A stretch of DNA of 64,000 nt. It comes from Lingula anatina. Lineage: Eukaryota > Brachiopoda > Lingulata > Lingulida > Lingulidae. The DNA is taken from positions 161,138 through 225,137 of the forward strand of contig NW_019775743.1 of assembly GCF_001039355.2 (NCBI RefSeq), in the 5' to 3' direction. Each line of letters begins with the position of its first letter. Positions within the stretch are counted from its first letter, which is position 1. The notes under the pieces were generated by a model that saw only the letters and a list, made by a program, of their open reading frames with translations, made no database searches and was not told where the DNA came from. A program made the translations under genes and the position numbers. Shown here piece by piece: positions 32,629 through 46,204 of the stretch.

Positions 32629-35600
32629 GTTGACATCACGAGCGGTGGACGAGGAGTGGGACATTAACAACATCACAGCTTCAAATTCTAATATTTAACA
32701 ATCATTTGTAAGCGAAATGCAAATTTAAAGATTTTTTGTCAGATTACAGGGGAAAAGAGGGTGGGAGGGGGTTAAGGGGGTTAATTGTTATCAAACTGTG
32801 TCAGCTTACTCGCGTATATCTATAATTTATATAGCACTTGATAATGGAACAAAATACTCATGCATATGCCTGTACTATAATTATATTTCACAATGTAGAA
32901 TAATCTCATAACTGAAAATTAAAATAGTTCTTTTCTTACACAACTCTTTTGTTGTCATTTTTCAAAATGATGAAAAGATTTAAAAATCTCTTTTCAAACG
33001 AACTGCTACGATACTGAAGTGTGAAGGGGGGCTGCCCTTTTATACAGACTGACTTGATAGAAGGGTTGAACTCCCAAGAGGACGCAGGTTGAGTAGATTG
33101 ATAATTTAGATATTTACACTCTTTTACACAAAGTTCACTTTGAAAAATATGTGCACGGGTTTACTTCATATCTTGGACTGGGTTCCCACCGATTTAGATC
33201 GATCCAACTGGATCGACCTAACTCCCTGGGAGTTCACGCTAAATTGCTGTCAGCTTACGGGAGCCGAGCGCGCACAAAAGTTAATCACTCCCTTACAGCT
33301 TTTAGTAGGCAGTACAGACATTTAAGCCGGTTAACCTGACAGCAATCTAGTGAGACTCCCCAGGGGGATAGATCGATCTAAATATCTGTGGGAATGGTCT
33401 CTTGGTTTTCTTCGTTCCAAATGTACCCATACAGTGTAGCATAGGTGCTGAGCTGACATGTGTGCTCCAATTGGAGCGTACATCAAAAGGTTCACAAAAG
33501 ACGAGAGAGGGAGAGAAAATACCAGAATTATATTAATCAACTTATAGGCCTACTGATTCTCGATATATAGGTCCAAGCAAATCAATTACTTACATACAAA
33601 GTGAACTTAATTGAATCAGCGTGGACCAAACGAATCACGTGCATACAAAATGGAAGCGCTAAGGTTGTATTTAAATAACCTTGTCGTTCGTGTAAGTTTT
33701 GAACTCGGGTTTCTGAGTTATTTATTAACACGCTCTTCTTGTCTTCCCTCCCTCATGCCAATACTACTTGTTGCCAAAAGGGGGCAGTAGTATAGCAGTT
33801 TAGAATATACCAGGTGTTACAACATGTGTTGTATCAGTCACAGTTTTATTTCACAGTAACAATTCTTGGATACATGGACGGTACGTGTTGTAGTATGGTG
33901 CGTGTACATAAAATGTCAGTTATCTATTTTGAAACTCCTTTTCTCGGAAATGAAAAACTAGGTACAGCTGGATGCAGCTTTGTTCAAAAACAATTAGGCG
34001 CCATTTTGACAATTCATAGCCTATCTGCTCCAATTGGGGCATTTAAATCTGGTCATTTTAACGTAAAAATCTCTACGAACCGAAAAGGGCTCGTAAAAAC
34101 GTTGCTAACAAAGCGACGGTGCAAACTGAAAAAATGTTTTATTTAATATTTTAATAATAAACTCAACAGTCGATATGTAGGCCGTTCAGTAATTTATCCA
34201 TAAAATGAATGAAATTATGTCGAAAGTTATACTCATTTCGTTAGAATTAATCATTATCAATTTACTCCTCGTTAACAGTTCATCACTCACCATGGAGTGA
34301 CGGAGGTGCTGCCCTCTGCCACGCCACAGATGAATTATTAGCCAGATATATACCTGTGTATACCTAGTGAAAACTCAACCTGTGACCCTGGTATATAGAG
34401 GACGGCGGTGCCTGTGAATTGACTCCATTCAAAAACAGTCATCTTCATAATAAAGTTTATTCAGCCACTGTGTAATAGACATGAAACTGCTTTACCATCT
34501 CAGGCTTATAAGAAATATGAAATAAAATAAAATAAGACCGACAAAAATAAGAAAAAAAAAAGAAAAGAAAATGATGTGGATAAAAGCTTTCCTCTAAAAG
34601 TTAAAAGTCAACGTACATTTGCTTGGGAGAAAATTAAACGTTCATTAGCAGGGTGATTAGTGTCGTTCATAATCTTTTCAGTTTGGACGCCATCCTTTTC
34701 ACATAAATGCTTCTAAGAGAGGGGAGGTCCAACCCCAAGATTCTTGGGCACGTATCTGCAAGTACCATATGATCTATTGTTCTCCTCCTCTGTGGCTCGT
34801 TCAGATCATGTTGTTATGGCGACAGTTGTAACACTTTCAGTGCATCTGTAAAATTTTTACGTGCTACTAGTATGTAAAAGGAGGAAGAGGTGTCCCTCGA
34901 GATCGCCTTACCAGTGACCAAAAGCATGATAAGACCCTGTGAGAAATAAATTGCACACAAAAATTGCACATTTTAAACAGCTGATACTCTCAACTGCCAC
35001 ATTTCACAGCATTGCAGAGAGCAGACGACACGGTCGTTTGAGGAGAGGCGGTGCTCCAGACAGATGTTTTCCTTGGTGACCATATATATAATTGTGATGG
35101 ATGAGATAAGTTGTTTGCCACTGTGAATCGCAGCTCAACTTAAACTCAATTCAACCATCTTTTTTCACTAAAATGCGTACGTATTTGCATTTTAGTTCCC
35201 TGTCTACTGACTCGCACAGAAGATGCTTAGAACTATATTATCGCAGTAGTAACATCTATGGTTGACTCTCGCATCACCGCCAACAGTAAATTGTTCATAA
35301 ATATCTAAGATGGAGTGTTTCCTGCATGTTATAACACTAACACGAGATACTGTAATTTGTATGACTAGATTGTCATACATCAAGATGTATACCTTATATC
35401 ATCAGGGCGTTGAGCGCAAAAAGATTTTCCCTTTTAACTGATGTTCAAAAAAATTAAACCTCCTTCTGGGAACGTTTAATATAAATTTAACAGGTCGTTT
35501 AGGTCATTTGACCATTGGTTGGTGCAAAACGCTCCTTATATAACATGGTTAAGGGTTGCATATGTTAAACGCTGGATTTTAACGTCGGTAAGGGCTAAAC

Positions 35601-35780
35601 GCCTTTAAAATACCTGAATCCAAAATTTTCCCGAATTTACAAATTCAGCTGAAGATTCAAGGGCAGACAAAGCGAGCACTTGACCCTTCCGTAACTTGTG
35701 TTAACCCTTTCTATGAGAAATATAATAAATTAATTAAGTAAAGTATCTAAAGTATCTAGGTGGTAGGCAGAGTGTAATGT
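32291..35780. repeat. 3.5-kb duplicated block, copy 1
   Basis: Starts within the MITE at tgacagctatttagcg and ends at taggcagagtgtaatgt, followed by a single N (35781). The whole block recurs at 35782-40121 with sparse substitutions and one large insertion. It contains the last exon of the coiled-coil gene, its 3' region and otherwise non-coding DNA (32630-35780). No other gene was recognised in it. Confidence 0.95.
33183..33394. repeat. MITE, reverse copy
   Basis: ttcccaccgatttagatcga to gatcgatctaaatatctgtg; the interior is the reverse complement of the element at 32159-32360. The two copies bracket the final exon in inverted orientation about 1 kb apart. Confidence 0.75.
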
Positions 35781-35894
35781 NTGACAGCTATTTAGCGTGA
35801 ACCCCCGGGGAGTTAGGTCGATCTAAAGTAGGTCGATCTAATCTATGGAAATGGGATGAAAATGTACAAATTATTGAATTTTGGTCCGTTGCAG

Positions 35895-36119
35895 CCTTCT
35901 GTCAAAGCATGCCCAACTGAAGAGATGCCAAACACCGTTCTCGAGGACACCGCCGGGGACGACGCATCTCCCAACCTTGTCCACCTGGAGGACCAGGAGC
36001 CAATAGCCGACGTGGTGTTGGCAGCACAGCCCCAGGCCGCAAAGGACAAGAAACGCAACAAGAAAGTCAGGAAGGGGCGCAATAAGAAGAAGGGCGTCTT
36101 CCGTTACCACTGCTTTTAA
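35895..36119 (+). pseudogene. second copy of the last coiled-coil exon
   Basis: The exon and its acceptor are preserved and the encoded 74 residues are the same as in 32404-32628. The other eight exons are absent here. Either a 3'-only duplication or, more likely, a misplaced allele of the same exon. Confidence 0.85.
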
Positions 36120-36669
36120 GTTGACATCACGAGCGGTGGACGAGGAGTGGGACATTAACAACATCACAGCTTCAAATTCTAATATTTAACAATCATTTGT
36201 AAGCGAAATGCAAATTTAAAGATTTTTTGTCAGATTACAGGGGAAAAGAGGGTGGGAGGGGGTTAAGGGGGTTAATTGTTATCAAACTGTGTCAGCTTAC
36301 TCGCGTATATCTATAATTTATATAGCACTTGATAATGGAACAAAATACTCATGCATATGCCTGTACTATAATTATATTTCACAATGTAGAATAATCTCAT
36401 AACTGAAAATTAGTTCTTTTCTTACACAACTCTTTTGTTGTCATTTTTCAAAATGATGAAAAGATTTAAAAATCTCTTTTCAAACGAACTGCTACGATAC
36501 TGAAGTGTGAAGGGGGGCTGCCCTTTTATACAGACTGACTTGATACAAGGGTTGAACTCCCAAGACGGACGCAGGTTGAGTAGATTGATAATTTAGATAT
36601 TTACAATCTTTTACACAAAGTTCACTTTGAAAAATATGTGCACGGGTTTACTTCATATCTTGGACTGGG

Positions 36670-36881
36670 TTCCCACCGATTTAGATCGATCCAACTGGAT
36701 CGACCTAACTCCCTGGGGGTTCACGCTAAATTGCTGTCAGCTTCCGGGAGCCGAGCGCGCACAAAAGTTAATCACCCCCTTACAGCTTTTAGTAGGCAGG
36801 ACAGACATTTAAGCCGGTTAACCTGACAGCAATCTAGTGAGACTCCCCAGGGGGATAGATCGATCTAAATATCTGTGGGAA
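36670..36881. repeat. MITE, reverse copy within the second block
   Basis: Counterpart of 33183-33394. A remnant of the forward copy (35782-35852) begins at the block edge. Confidence 0.75.
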
Positions 36882-38150
36882 TGGCCTCTTGGTTTTCTTC
36901 GTTCCAAATGTACCCATACAGTATAGCATAGGTGCTGAGCTGACATGTGTGCTCCAATATGAACGTACATCGAAAGGTTCACAAAAGACGAGAGAGGGAG
37001 AGAAAATACCAGAATTATATTAATCAACTTATAAGCCTACTGATTCTCGATATATAGGTCCAAGCAAATCAATTACTTACATACAAAGTGAACTTAACTG
37101 AATCAGCGTGGACCAAACGAATCACGTGCATACAAAATGGAAGCGCTAAAGTTGTTTTTTAAATAACCTTGTCGTTCGTGTAAGTTTTGAACTCGGGTTT
37201 CTGAGTTATTTATTAACACGCTCTTCTTGTCTTCCCTCCCTCATGCCAATACTACTTGTTGCCAAAAGGGGGCAGTAGTATAGCAGTTTAGAATATACCA
37301 GGTGTTATAGCATGTGTTGTATCAGTCACAGTTATATTTTACAGTAACAAGACAGAGTCAATTCTTAGATACATGGACGGTACGTGTTGTAGTATGGAGC
37401 GTGTACATAAAATGTCAGTTATCTATTTTGAAACTCCTTTTCTCGGAAATGAAAAACTAGATACAGCTGGATGCAGCTTTGTTCAAAAACAATTAGGCGC
37501 CATTTAGACAATGTTCATATCTGCTCCAATTGGAGCATTTAAATCTGGTCATTTTAACGTAAAAATCTCTACGAACCGAAAAGGGCTCGTAAAAACGTTA
37601 CTAACAAAGCGACGGTGCAAACTGAAAAAAAAAAATGTTTTATTTAATATTTTAATAATAAACTCAACGGTCGATATGTAGGCCGTTCAGTAATTTATCC
37701 ATAAAATGAATGAAATTATGTCGAAAGTTATACTCATTTCGTTATAATTTATCATTATCAATTTACTCCTCGTTAACAGTTCATCACTCACCATGGAGTG
37801 ACGGAGGTGCTGCCCTCTGCCACGCCACAGATGAATTATTAGCCAGCTATATACCTGTGTATACCTAGTGAAAACTCAACCTGTGACCCTGGTATATAGA
37901 GGGCGGCGGTGCCTGTGAATTGACTCCACTCAAAAACAGTCATCTTCATAATAAAGTTTATTCAGCCACTGTGTAATACACATGAAACGGAAACTGCTTT
38001 ACCACCTCAGGCTTATAAGAAATATGAAATAAAATAAAATAAGACCGACAAAAAAAAGAAAAAAAAAGAAAAGAAAATGATGTGGATAAAAGCTTTCCTC
38101 TAAAAGTTAAAAGTCTACGTACATTTGCTTGGGAGACATTTAAAAACGTT

Positions 38151-38995
38151 CTAGTTGGACCCCAGGGTAAGTTGGCCCCCCATCAATTTATGAAAAAGTA
38201 ACTACGAGGTAAAAAAATTGGCCACATACTCTTGTAAAGTGACCGTAGCCTACAATGCTAAGGAAGTGTCGGACGTTAAAAAGTTTTACTTAAGCGGTGA
38301 GTCCAAATAAACGATTTTTGCACCTAAAAGTAATTTTGTTTAAGAGAATTAAAAATCTAGTTTCATAGGCTTTTGATCGAATATAATATATGTATAGGGC
38401 ATCAACCTGAAGCTCATTGTTTCAAGTTTCACAGAGATATGTCATCGTTGCTCATTCTAGCATCATAAATGGTTGCCATCCTTTGATATAAAAAAGGGGG
38501 AACCGGGGCTAGTTGGCCCCCTAGACTCGGGGCAAGTTGGACCCTCATATTACCCACAATCCTTTGTGCGCAACGCTGTTTGAAATAAACAAGTTCGTGA
38601 AATTGACATGAAATTGATTGTATGTATTAAAAAGTAAATCCACTGGACTTTCCTTAGAAAAACATTTATTTTGCCTTAATTCATTTTAAGGGGATTCCCT
38701 TTGTATTTATAGTGTTATATGTGGCCCCAAGGGGATTTTCCACCCCTGCCTAGATAGAGACCATTGTTGAAACAAACTCAATGGTTTAAAACTGAATTTG
38801 TTACTTTCTTTTNGCCCCTCTGACGTCAAACGGTTTTTTTGTCAAATTGTGAGCCATCCTGCATTATATTTGAAAATAATGACGTTGCATACGTAGCTTA
38901 GTTCATGAGGCTTACTTTGAAAGGGGTTTTGTTACTCTAACCCATTCCTAGTTGGCTCTACAAGGCCAAAAGTGTCTGACTCCCCTAAGTGTCTC
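38151..38995. mobile_element. ~845-bp insertion present only in copy 2
   Basis: Copy 1 runs from aaacgtt to agtgtcgttc over 28 bp at this point. Copy 2 instead holds ~850 bp rich in agttggccccc/ggggcaagttggacc phrases, including the near-palindrome around 38505-38533. There is no coding frame and no clean terminal repeat. A single N at 38813 interrupts it. Best seen as an insertion polymorphism of unknown type. Confidence 0.65.
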
Positions 38996-40122
38996 CCCTA
39001 AGTGTCGTTCATAATCTTTTCAGTTTTGGACGCCATCTTTTCCACATAAATGCTTCTAAGAGAGGGGGGATCCAACCCCAAGATTCTTCGGCACGTATCT
39101 GCAAGTACCATCTGATCTATTGTTCTCCTCCTCTTTGGCTCGATCACAAATCATGCTGTTATGGCGAAAGTTAAAACACTTTCAGTGCATCTATAAAATC
39201 TTTACGTGCTACCAGTATGTAAATGGAGGAAGAGCTGTCCCTCGCTTTACCAGTGACCAAAATCATGATGATGAAACCCTGTGAGAAATACATTGCACAC
39301 ATAATTGCACATTTATAACAGCTGATACTCTCAACTACCACATTTCACAGCATTGCAGAGAGCAGACGACACGGTCGTTTGAGGAGAGGCAGGTGCTCCA
39401 GACAGATGTTTTACTTGGTGACCATATATATAATTGTGATGGATGAGACAAGTTGTTTGCTACTGTGAATCGCAGCTCAACTTAAACTCAATTCAACTCA
39501 ATTTTTTCACTAAAATGCGCACGTATTTGCATTTTAGTTCCCTGTCTACTGACTCGCACAGAAGATGCTTAGAACAGTATTATCGCAGTAGTAACATCTA
39601 TGGTTGACTCTCGCATCACCGCCAACAGTAAATTGTTCATAAATATCTAAGATGGAGTGTTTCCTGCATGTTATAACACTAACACGAGATACTGTAATTT
39701 GTATGACTAGATTGTCATACATCAAGATGTATACCTTATATCATCAGGGCGTTGAGCGCAAAAAGATTTTCCCTTTTAACTGATGTTCAAAAAAATTAAA
39801 CCTCCTTCTGGGAACGTTTAATATAAATTTAACAGGTCGTTTAGGTCATTTAACCATTGGTTGGTGCAAAACGCTCCTTATATAACATGGTTAAGGGTTG
39901 CATATGTTAAACGCTGGATTTTAACGTCGGTAAGGGCTAAACGCCTTAAAATACCTGAATCCAAAATTTTCCCGAATTTACAAATTCAGCTGAAGATTCA
40001 AGGGCAGACAAAGCGGGCACTTGACCCTTCCGTAACTTGTGTTAACCCTTTCTATGAGAAATATAATAAATTAATTAAGTAAAGTATCTAAAGTATCTAG
40101 GTGGTATGCAGAGTGCAATGTN

Positions 40123-40235
40123 TAGGCAGAGTGTAATGTTGCTAGGGTCAGCTGTGGATGGCCTACATATCTAGGTGGTAGACAGAGTGTAATATTGCTA
40201 GGGCCAGCTGTGGATGGCCCACAGTATCCAGGGCA
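40123..40235. repeat. ~56-bp tandem repeat, two copies
   Basis: Phrases taggcagagtgtaatgttgc and gggtcagctgtggatggcc at 40123 recur from about 40176 as tagacagagtgtaatattgc and gggccagctgtggatggcc. The first 17 bases equal the end of copy 1 of the block before it. Confidence 0.7.
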
Positions 40236-42119
40236 CGGCAGCTGGTAAGTGCTGTCTCCCGAGGCATTGATCTAGGTGTTGACTAGAAGTCTTAATTTTA
40301 CAAAGACCCCCAAATTTGTTTTTCAAAATTCCCTGTAGAGGGCCCAATCACCCCCCCCCCCCGCCCCTGGTGCTCGGGGCTGGTGTAGTCGGTAGAAGTG
40401 GTAAGGGTAAATCTACAGTAACACTGTACTAACGAAGTAATAAAGCATCAATCCTATGATGCCGTCGGTAGAACCACTCTTAAGCAGAGAAATAAGTGTC
40501 AGTGACCCTTTCGTCTGTATTCCCATTAATATGTACTGTACTTTAGATTACTAAGGTAATTGGGACTTGGAAATCCAGGGCAAAAACAGGGAAAACGAGA
40601 AGAAATGTGCATGTTCTAGAGAACGACCCCGGACAGTCAAATATTCAGAAGTGAAAAAATGTCAGAATTCAAAAGATTACCGTTTGAGTTCCCCTTCGTG
40701 GTTGTTCAGGACAAAAATGACTGATTGTAAGGGAAGACAAAATTGATAAAATAGTCAATGAGTGCTCCCTGCACCAACCTTTACTTGGAGGAGTTCACAT
40801 GTTTTCTCATCCCTCATTTTTCAAATAAAAATGCATTGCCTATCGGTTTGGCAAGGGAAAAGAAACCTTAATACTGTTATATGCTTTAAAACTGGATTTG
40901 GCATTTTCAACCCCTAAAAAATTAAAAGGAAGAAAAATCTGGAAGATTCTGAAATTCGGCCACTAGGCTCGTTAAACATCTTATGATGAATGTTAACAAA
41001 AAATCCACTCAGCTCACCGAGCTTGCCGTTGTTTACAGGGTGTCGGCGCTATCTATCAATTTTAGCCGGATTAATGCTATAAATAACTGATGATCCAATT
41101 ACGCGCCACTAATAATGTTCCTGATGTAAAATTGCATTTCGCTTAATCTTGATTCGTGGATGTAGAGTTTCTCATTAGAACTACTGAATTAAAGATTGGC
41201 AATGTGGGTTTTTGTTTGGATATTTATTAACATCAGATTTAGTGAGGAGAAGAGGTTTGTATTCATTTAAAGAGTAAATTTGGCAGTGTATGTGTTATTG
41301 TAGAGGTCTATCAGAGATCGGACGTAAAACGCTCGGACTGACAATATTTTGTAAACTGTTCTTTTTTTCTCGCTGTTTTTATCAGTAGATAATGCCTGGT
41401 AGATAATGTCTGCGAAGTCTTCAACTAGTCTGTACAAAGGTTTCATGTGCATGAACAAATATGATCATGTACCTAACCTACTGAACGGCCACAAGCCCGG
41501 TCCGCGCACACTATGTGTAAGACACCTCTATTGCAAAACTATGAGATTCCTGGTAATTTCAAGTCGATGGGAATGTATTTTTTTAAATGTTCACAGTACA
41601 ACGATCCATATAAACCAGTTTTTGAGTTCTACGTTTCAAAGTTTATGAGTATCTCTCGAAATGGAGATTGAAAATGGTGAATTGCAGTCCTAACTGTAAA
41701 ACTTGTGTCTAGAACGCAACAACTGTATGCTTTAATTTCTTAACAGTTTTGGGAAGGGTAAGTTATAAAGTTAAGAAACGATTGTATAATCTGCAACCAT
41801 GTTACAATTTCCCCTATTTCTCAACATTGACTTGTTTAATATGAAAAATTCCATCTAGAATGAATACAAAATAGCTATGAACGCACAGGGCACATCAGTG
41901 CCACGCTCTGACACTGTGACTGTCTAGTGTGCGTGTTGGATTAAATATTAGGACAGGCAAAATCAAGTCTACACAAATCTTGTTTACTTTTATTTGTTTT
42001 TGCTTCATTTATTTATTATTTTTATTTGGGTTCAACGAATTTTCAAAAAGTGCTTTCCGTGGAGAAGAATGGGCCAGGTCAACACTGGAGGTCTCGCACA
42101 CTCCATGAAGAGAGTCCAC
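40236..42119. other. intergenic, no gene seen
   Basis: Holds a C-run at 40347-40363. Short open frames (for example 41406-41648) have no protein-like character. No repeat boundary was recognised. Confidence 0.5.
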
Positions 42120-43334
42120 TAGCCTGTATCACAGCCGGGGGAGGGGACACATGTTACTGAACAATATACTACCGTGTATGCAACACCATTGTATGCAAAA
42201 CCATATTAAAACTATAGATATTTAAAAACTTGTTTTTCCTTCTTTGCCTACACTGTAATATATCTAGACGTAAAGGCAAGTTCGACTGCAGCATGATGCA
42301 TCGTTGTAATTAATCAACCAGCATAGAGCATACGTATATTTTATTCTTCTCTATAAATAAATAAATAAATCACATGCAAATGTTTGGTTCTTCCTCTACT
42401 TGTTAATATCTCGACATGACCCGGTGATATGTTTAAAGCAACGTGGAACTCAGAGTTGTGAAAGATGTTCTTCCCTGGAGAGGAGGAATCTACTAGTTCA
42501 GTTATCGAAAAGAATTTGGTTTTCTATCGATTCATACATAAATGTTTGTTCACAAATGTTTGTTCACGCACCTGGTAACTGAAAAAAGTAATACATTTCT
42601 TGCTTCTTCATTTGAATATATTACACTTTGTTATACGCTCTTTCAGACTTGAACGGTAATTCTGAATTCTACGTGTCATTCCCCTTCAGTGAGAGGGATA
42701 ACAATTTTTTATTTTGGCGGGAAAAGTGCCATAAAAGATTTTACTGAGGTAAACAACGATGTTCTCATACTAACCGATGGTAAATGACTCCGTTTTGACA
42801 TTCAAAGTTAGTTGATTGTTTTTTTGAAAGTGTCTCTTAAGACGGTATTGCGGAGGGTAGCCTTGTAAGACGGTCCACATGGTCTGATGGCAAGCATAGA
42901 TTTCAGAATAATTGCAATAACCGCCGTTTTGGTGGTAAAATGGAATTTATTATATGTCTATGTGTTGTTTACAATGTATTTAGTATGGCATTTTTGAATC
43001 TCATTTGAAGTGTTGTTAGAACTTTATCCCTCTAATATTTACATTGTGCATGATGCGTCAAAATGGCATGCCCTCTGAATTCCTTTTAATATATAGATAT
43101 CGGGTCACATACAGATTCAGGGGTTGACACTTCTATTGTCCATTGTGTGTATTTGTACTTTTTGTTCCATTAATGAGCTCATTAGTGTTCCACATGGAAA
43201 GTGTACATTAGCACATCAATATATCATGAAGTGATGTTACGTTACCCGTATGATGCGGAGTGAAAAAGCGTTAGTTAATTTCGTTCTTGGGTAAGTTGAT
43301 CTCGATCCACACATTTGAACAACGACTACCCAAG
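42120..43334 (+). promoter_or_regulatory. upstream unit of sulfotransferase A
   Basis: Shares extended blocks with 57880-58560 and 58905-59771, for example gacgtaaaggcaag...gcatgatgcatcgtt, ggcgggaaaagtgccataaa and cattaatgagctcattagtg. A conserved taatatatagatatcgggt lies about 245 bp before the start codon in A and about as far upstream in B and C. Conservation around the genes suggests that the promoter is inside, but no transcription start can be fixed. Confidence 0.5.
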
Positions 43335-46161
43335 ATGAGGTGGTTCTTGCTTCGTCGTGCGATACTGGGTTTTCTTTGTTTTAGTTTTTGCCTTTTTGTC
43401 ATCTCATTCAGCGTGAGAGGTAAGACCCTCGTCTCTCTCTCTCTCTCTCTCTCATGAACAGCAGCGGCAACAACAAAAATAATGTCTATGAGAACGATTA
43501 TTATTCCAGTAAACATGTCAAGGCGATAATTTGAACACTTTTCAATAGCTAAGGCGGAAAATATAACCATAAGACATTTACGGTCTGAAATATTAAATTT
43601 TATATTTTAAAAGACACTTTATTAATTCTAGGGTGTGTTGCGCGTGATACTACTCACTTTAAATGTACAGGTGGAAAGCATAATCATCACGCGTCTGAAA
43701 TATTTAATTTTACACTTTAAGCTGCATTTAATGAATTCTAGGGCGTCTTATGCGTGATACTACTCATCTTAAGGTTGAGGAAAAGGTAGATCAGCTCGAG
43801 GCGACTACGATATCTATACAAGATATAATGGCAATGATGGGAAATGGACAGAGTGAAAATGACCAGGTAAGAAATCAGTGTAAAAATATCTATGCACCAA
43901 AGTGGACAATTTTGTACATTCCCTCCATCATACAATTAATAGGTTAGCGTGAAAAAGTTCTTTTATTATATCAAAACTGATGTGAATTCAAATACCTGGT
44001 GTTCGAGTGAAACAGAAAATTCCTTTTGCTAATGCTGATAAACAAAAAGAAAATATAAACACAGAAAAATAAATCAATCTTCAACAAATAGCACGGGGCG
44101 GGGCCCGCGGCAAACATTATCTTTCAGGAGGTAAATTTGGCCATATTTCCCTAAAAAGATAAACATATCTTGTTATGGTATTCCCAATGAGCTGTTAACA
44201 TAACGAGGGCAGGGAGTACGTGGCACACGTCATAACTCACTAACCGTTTGACCAACATGAGGTTGTCTTTTACAAATTTCAATTAATTTTTGTAGCTCAG
44301 TCCCTTCGGTAGCACTCCAACGAATGTTATGCATATTGTATGTACATACATTGAAGAAAAGCATTAAAGGGATAATAACTCTTTATTTCACAATAAGATC
44401 TTTATTTCACAATAAAAACATTGTAACTCATAGAAATATAATATATTCTGCTTTACGACAAAAACAGCATTTAAAGCTATTATTCTGATATCTGAGCTTG
44501 TCTTCAGATCACATGACCTCCACTGATGGCTATACTCTGTTATAATCTCTTAAGACATTTTAACAAAAAACCAAACTTTTTAGAAAAAAAAACAGGTACT
44601 AACTTTGAATGTAAAAATGGATTCATTAACCATTGGTAAGTGAGAGAAAATTGTTGTTAACTCCAGGAAAATTCATTTTTTGGCCAAAACGAGGAGTTAT
44701 TATCCCTTTAAGCATATGTAGATTCTTAACCTGTTCTCATATAGGCGGCCCACAGGTAGTGCAGTGCACTGTCCTGAGGGGACTCCCAGGCTTAGTGCCC
44801 TGTGAGAGGACATGGGACCTCGACGTCAAGCTGAGGGTACTATTTTTGGTAGAATGGATTTTATTTTTGGACGTGAGACGTTAAAAAAATCAGTTTTATT
44901 ATTATTACTATTTCATGAAGTGGCACTTTCCTTTGTCCTCCCCGATACAAGAGAGTTAGCACTATTCCTTTGATTACGCCGATGTCCACCAAAGTATAAA
45001 AGTCAGCTTTCAGTTTTGAAGTATCTATATATTATCCTTTCTGACGTCATTACAAAGCATCATGTCTACCCGTGACACTCCTGTCCCATTGTTACGTCAT
45101 CTCGACGCAAGGTCGCGCTGTCCAAGGAAAGTCCGTGGCCAATGAGAGGGCTAGAATTATTTGGCATAATAAAGTTAATGCAAATTTTAGGGAAATATTT
45201 TAAATATGTAATCGTATCTTTGATTATAGATCTACATAATCGGTAGGTTATGATGGATCGAACGCTTTGTTTTTTGCCTTTATGACTTTGCTATCAGTGC
45301 GCACACCTGGGCCATTGATTGACTATAGGATTTGATATTGGTATAAACTGATCAATTCATCGGAAATATACGGGGCGGTGTCTTCCAGGATCGAACGCTC
45401 TATTGATCCCTTATTAACAATCCCCACCAACGATGGAGTGGGCGTTTTATTTAATAGATAAAAGGAGCACACCTGGATCGGTAAATATTAAAGGATCAAA
45501 TTAACAGTTGAACTTTAATTCAGCTTCGAATCGGGGTCTCGATTCCTCTCACTGGGCACTATTTTTCGTATTATCCTCATACTGTACAAAATTTGTTTAA
45601 TAACTTAATGACCTACATGTATAAATGCCCTTGTGGTAGACACGAAAGTGTCATTCAATTTAATTGTCCATGGTAGCTGACCAAACAGAGGCCTATAACT
45701 ACCAGTACCACTGTATGTACCCTGAGACTCAATGAGGATAAACATTTATTATGATGCCATTCCCATTTCCCTGGATTTGAATTTTTATTACAATAATTTT
45801 TTGTTCAAAATATAACAGAAATGACACAAGTCTCGGTTAGTGCTTTGACCATATCAGATGGTGCCTGGAATTTCGATTCCGAATGTATGTCTTTTATGTG
45901 TGCCTCAATTGAAAGGAGTCTCTGAGACTAGTTTGCTGTCAATTTTTAAAACACATGTTGTTAGTCGAAAATGTAATTTTATTGACATTTGTTCTTTGAT
46001 TAATACACAAAGTACGAATTATAAATACAGGTACAGACAGTTACATATGATTCTGCGATTGATTATTATGTATAAGATATAATTATAGTTTCAGCAAAGA
46101 TAAATTATCAGCCCTTTTGAACGTGAAACCCAGTTACAAACATATATGTAGGTGTGTGTAC

Positions 46162-46204
<43 letters not shown>

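Larger units (their letters stand above)
35782..40121. repeat. duplicated block, copy 2, bounded by single N bases
   Basis: Begins directly after the N at 35781 with tgacagctatttagcg and ends directly before the N at 40122. It differs from copy 1 by scattered substitutions, short indels and a ~850-bp insertion. This amount and type of difference is what two alleles would show. Confidence 0.95.

Noticed and set aside
33814-34146. 110-codon ORF in block copy 1
   Set aside because: Copy 2 has a stop and indels in the same place, so the frame is not maintained.
39861-40082. 73-codon plus-strand ORF near the end of block copy 2
   Set aside because: In copy 1 the same stretch is frameshifted by one base, starts without ATG and shows no conservation.
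44730-44890. tRNA-type SINE in intron 2 of gene A
   Set aside because: The gacgtgagacgttaaa tail recalls some SINEs, but no A or B box could be placed, so it is left unnamed.
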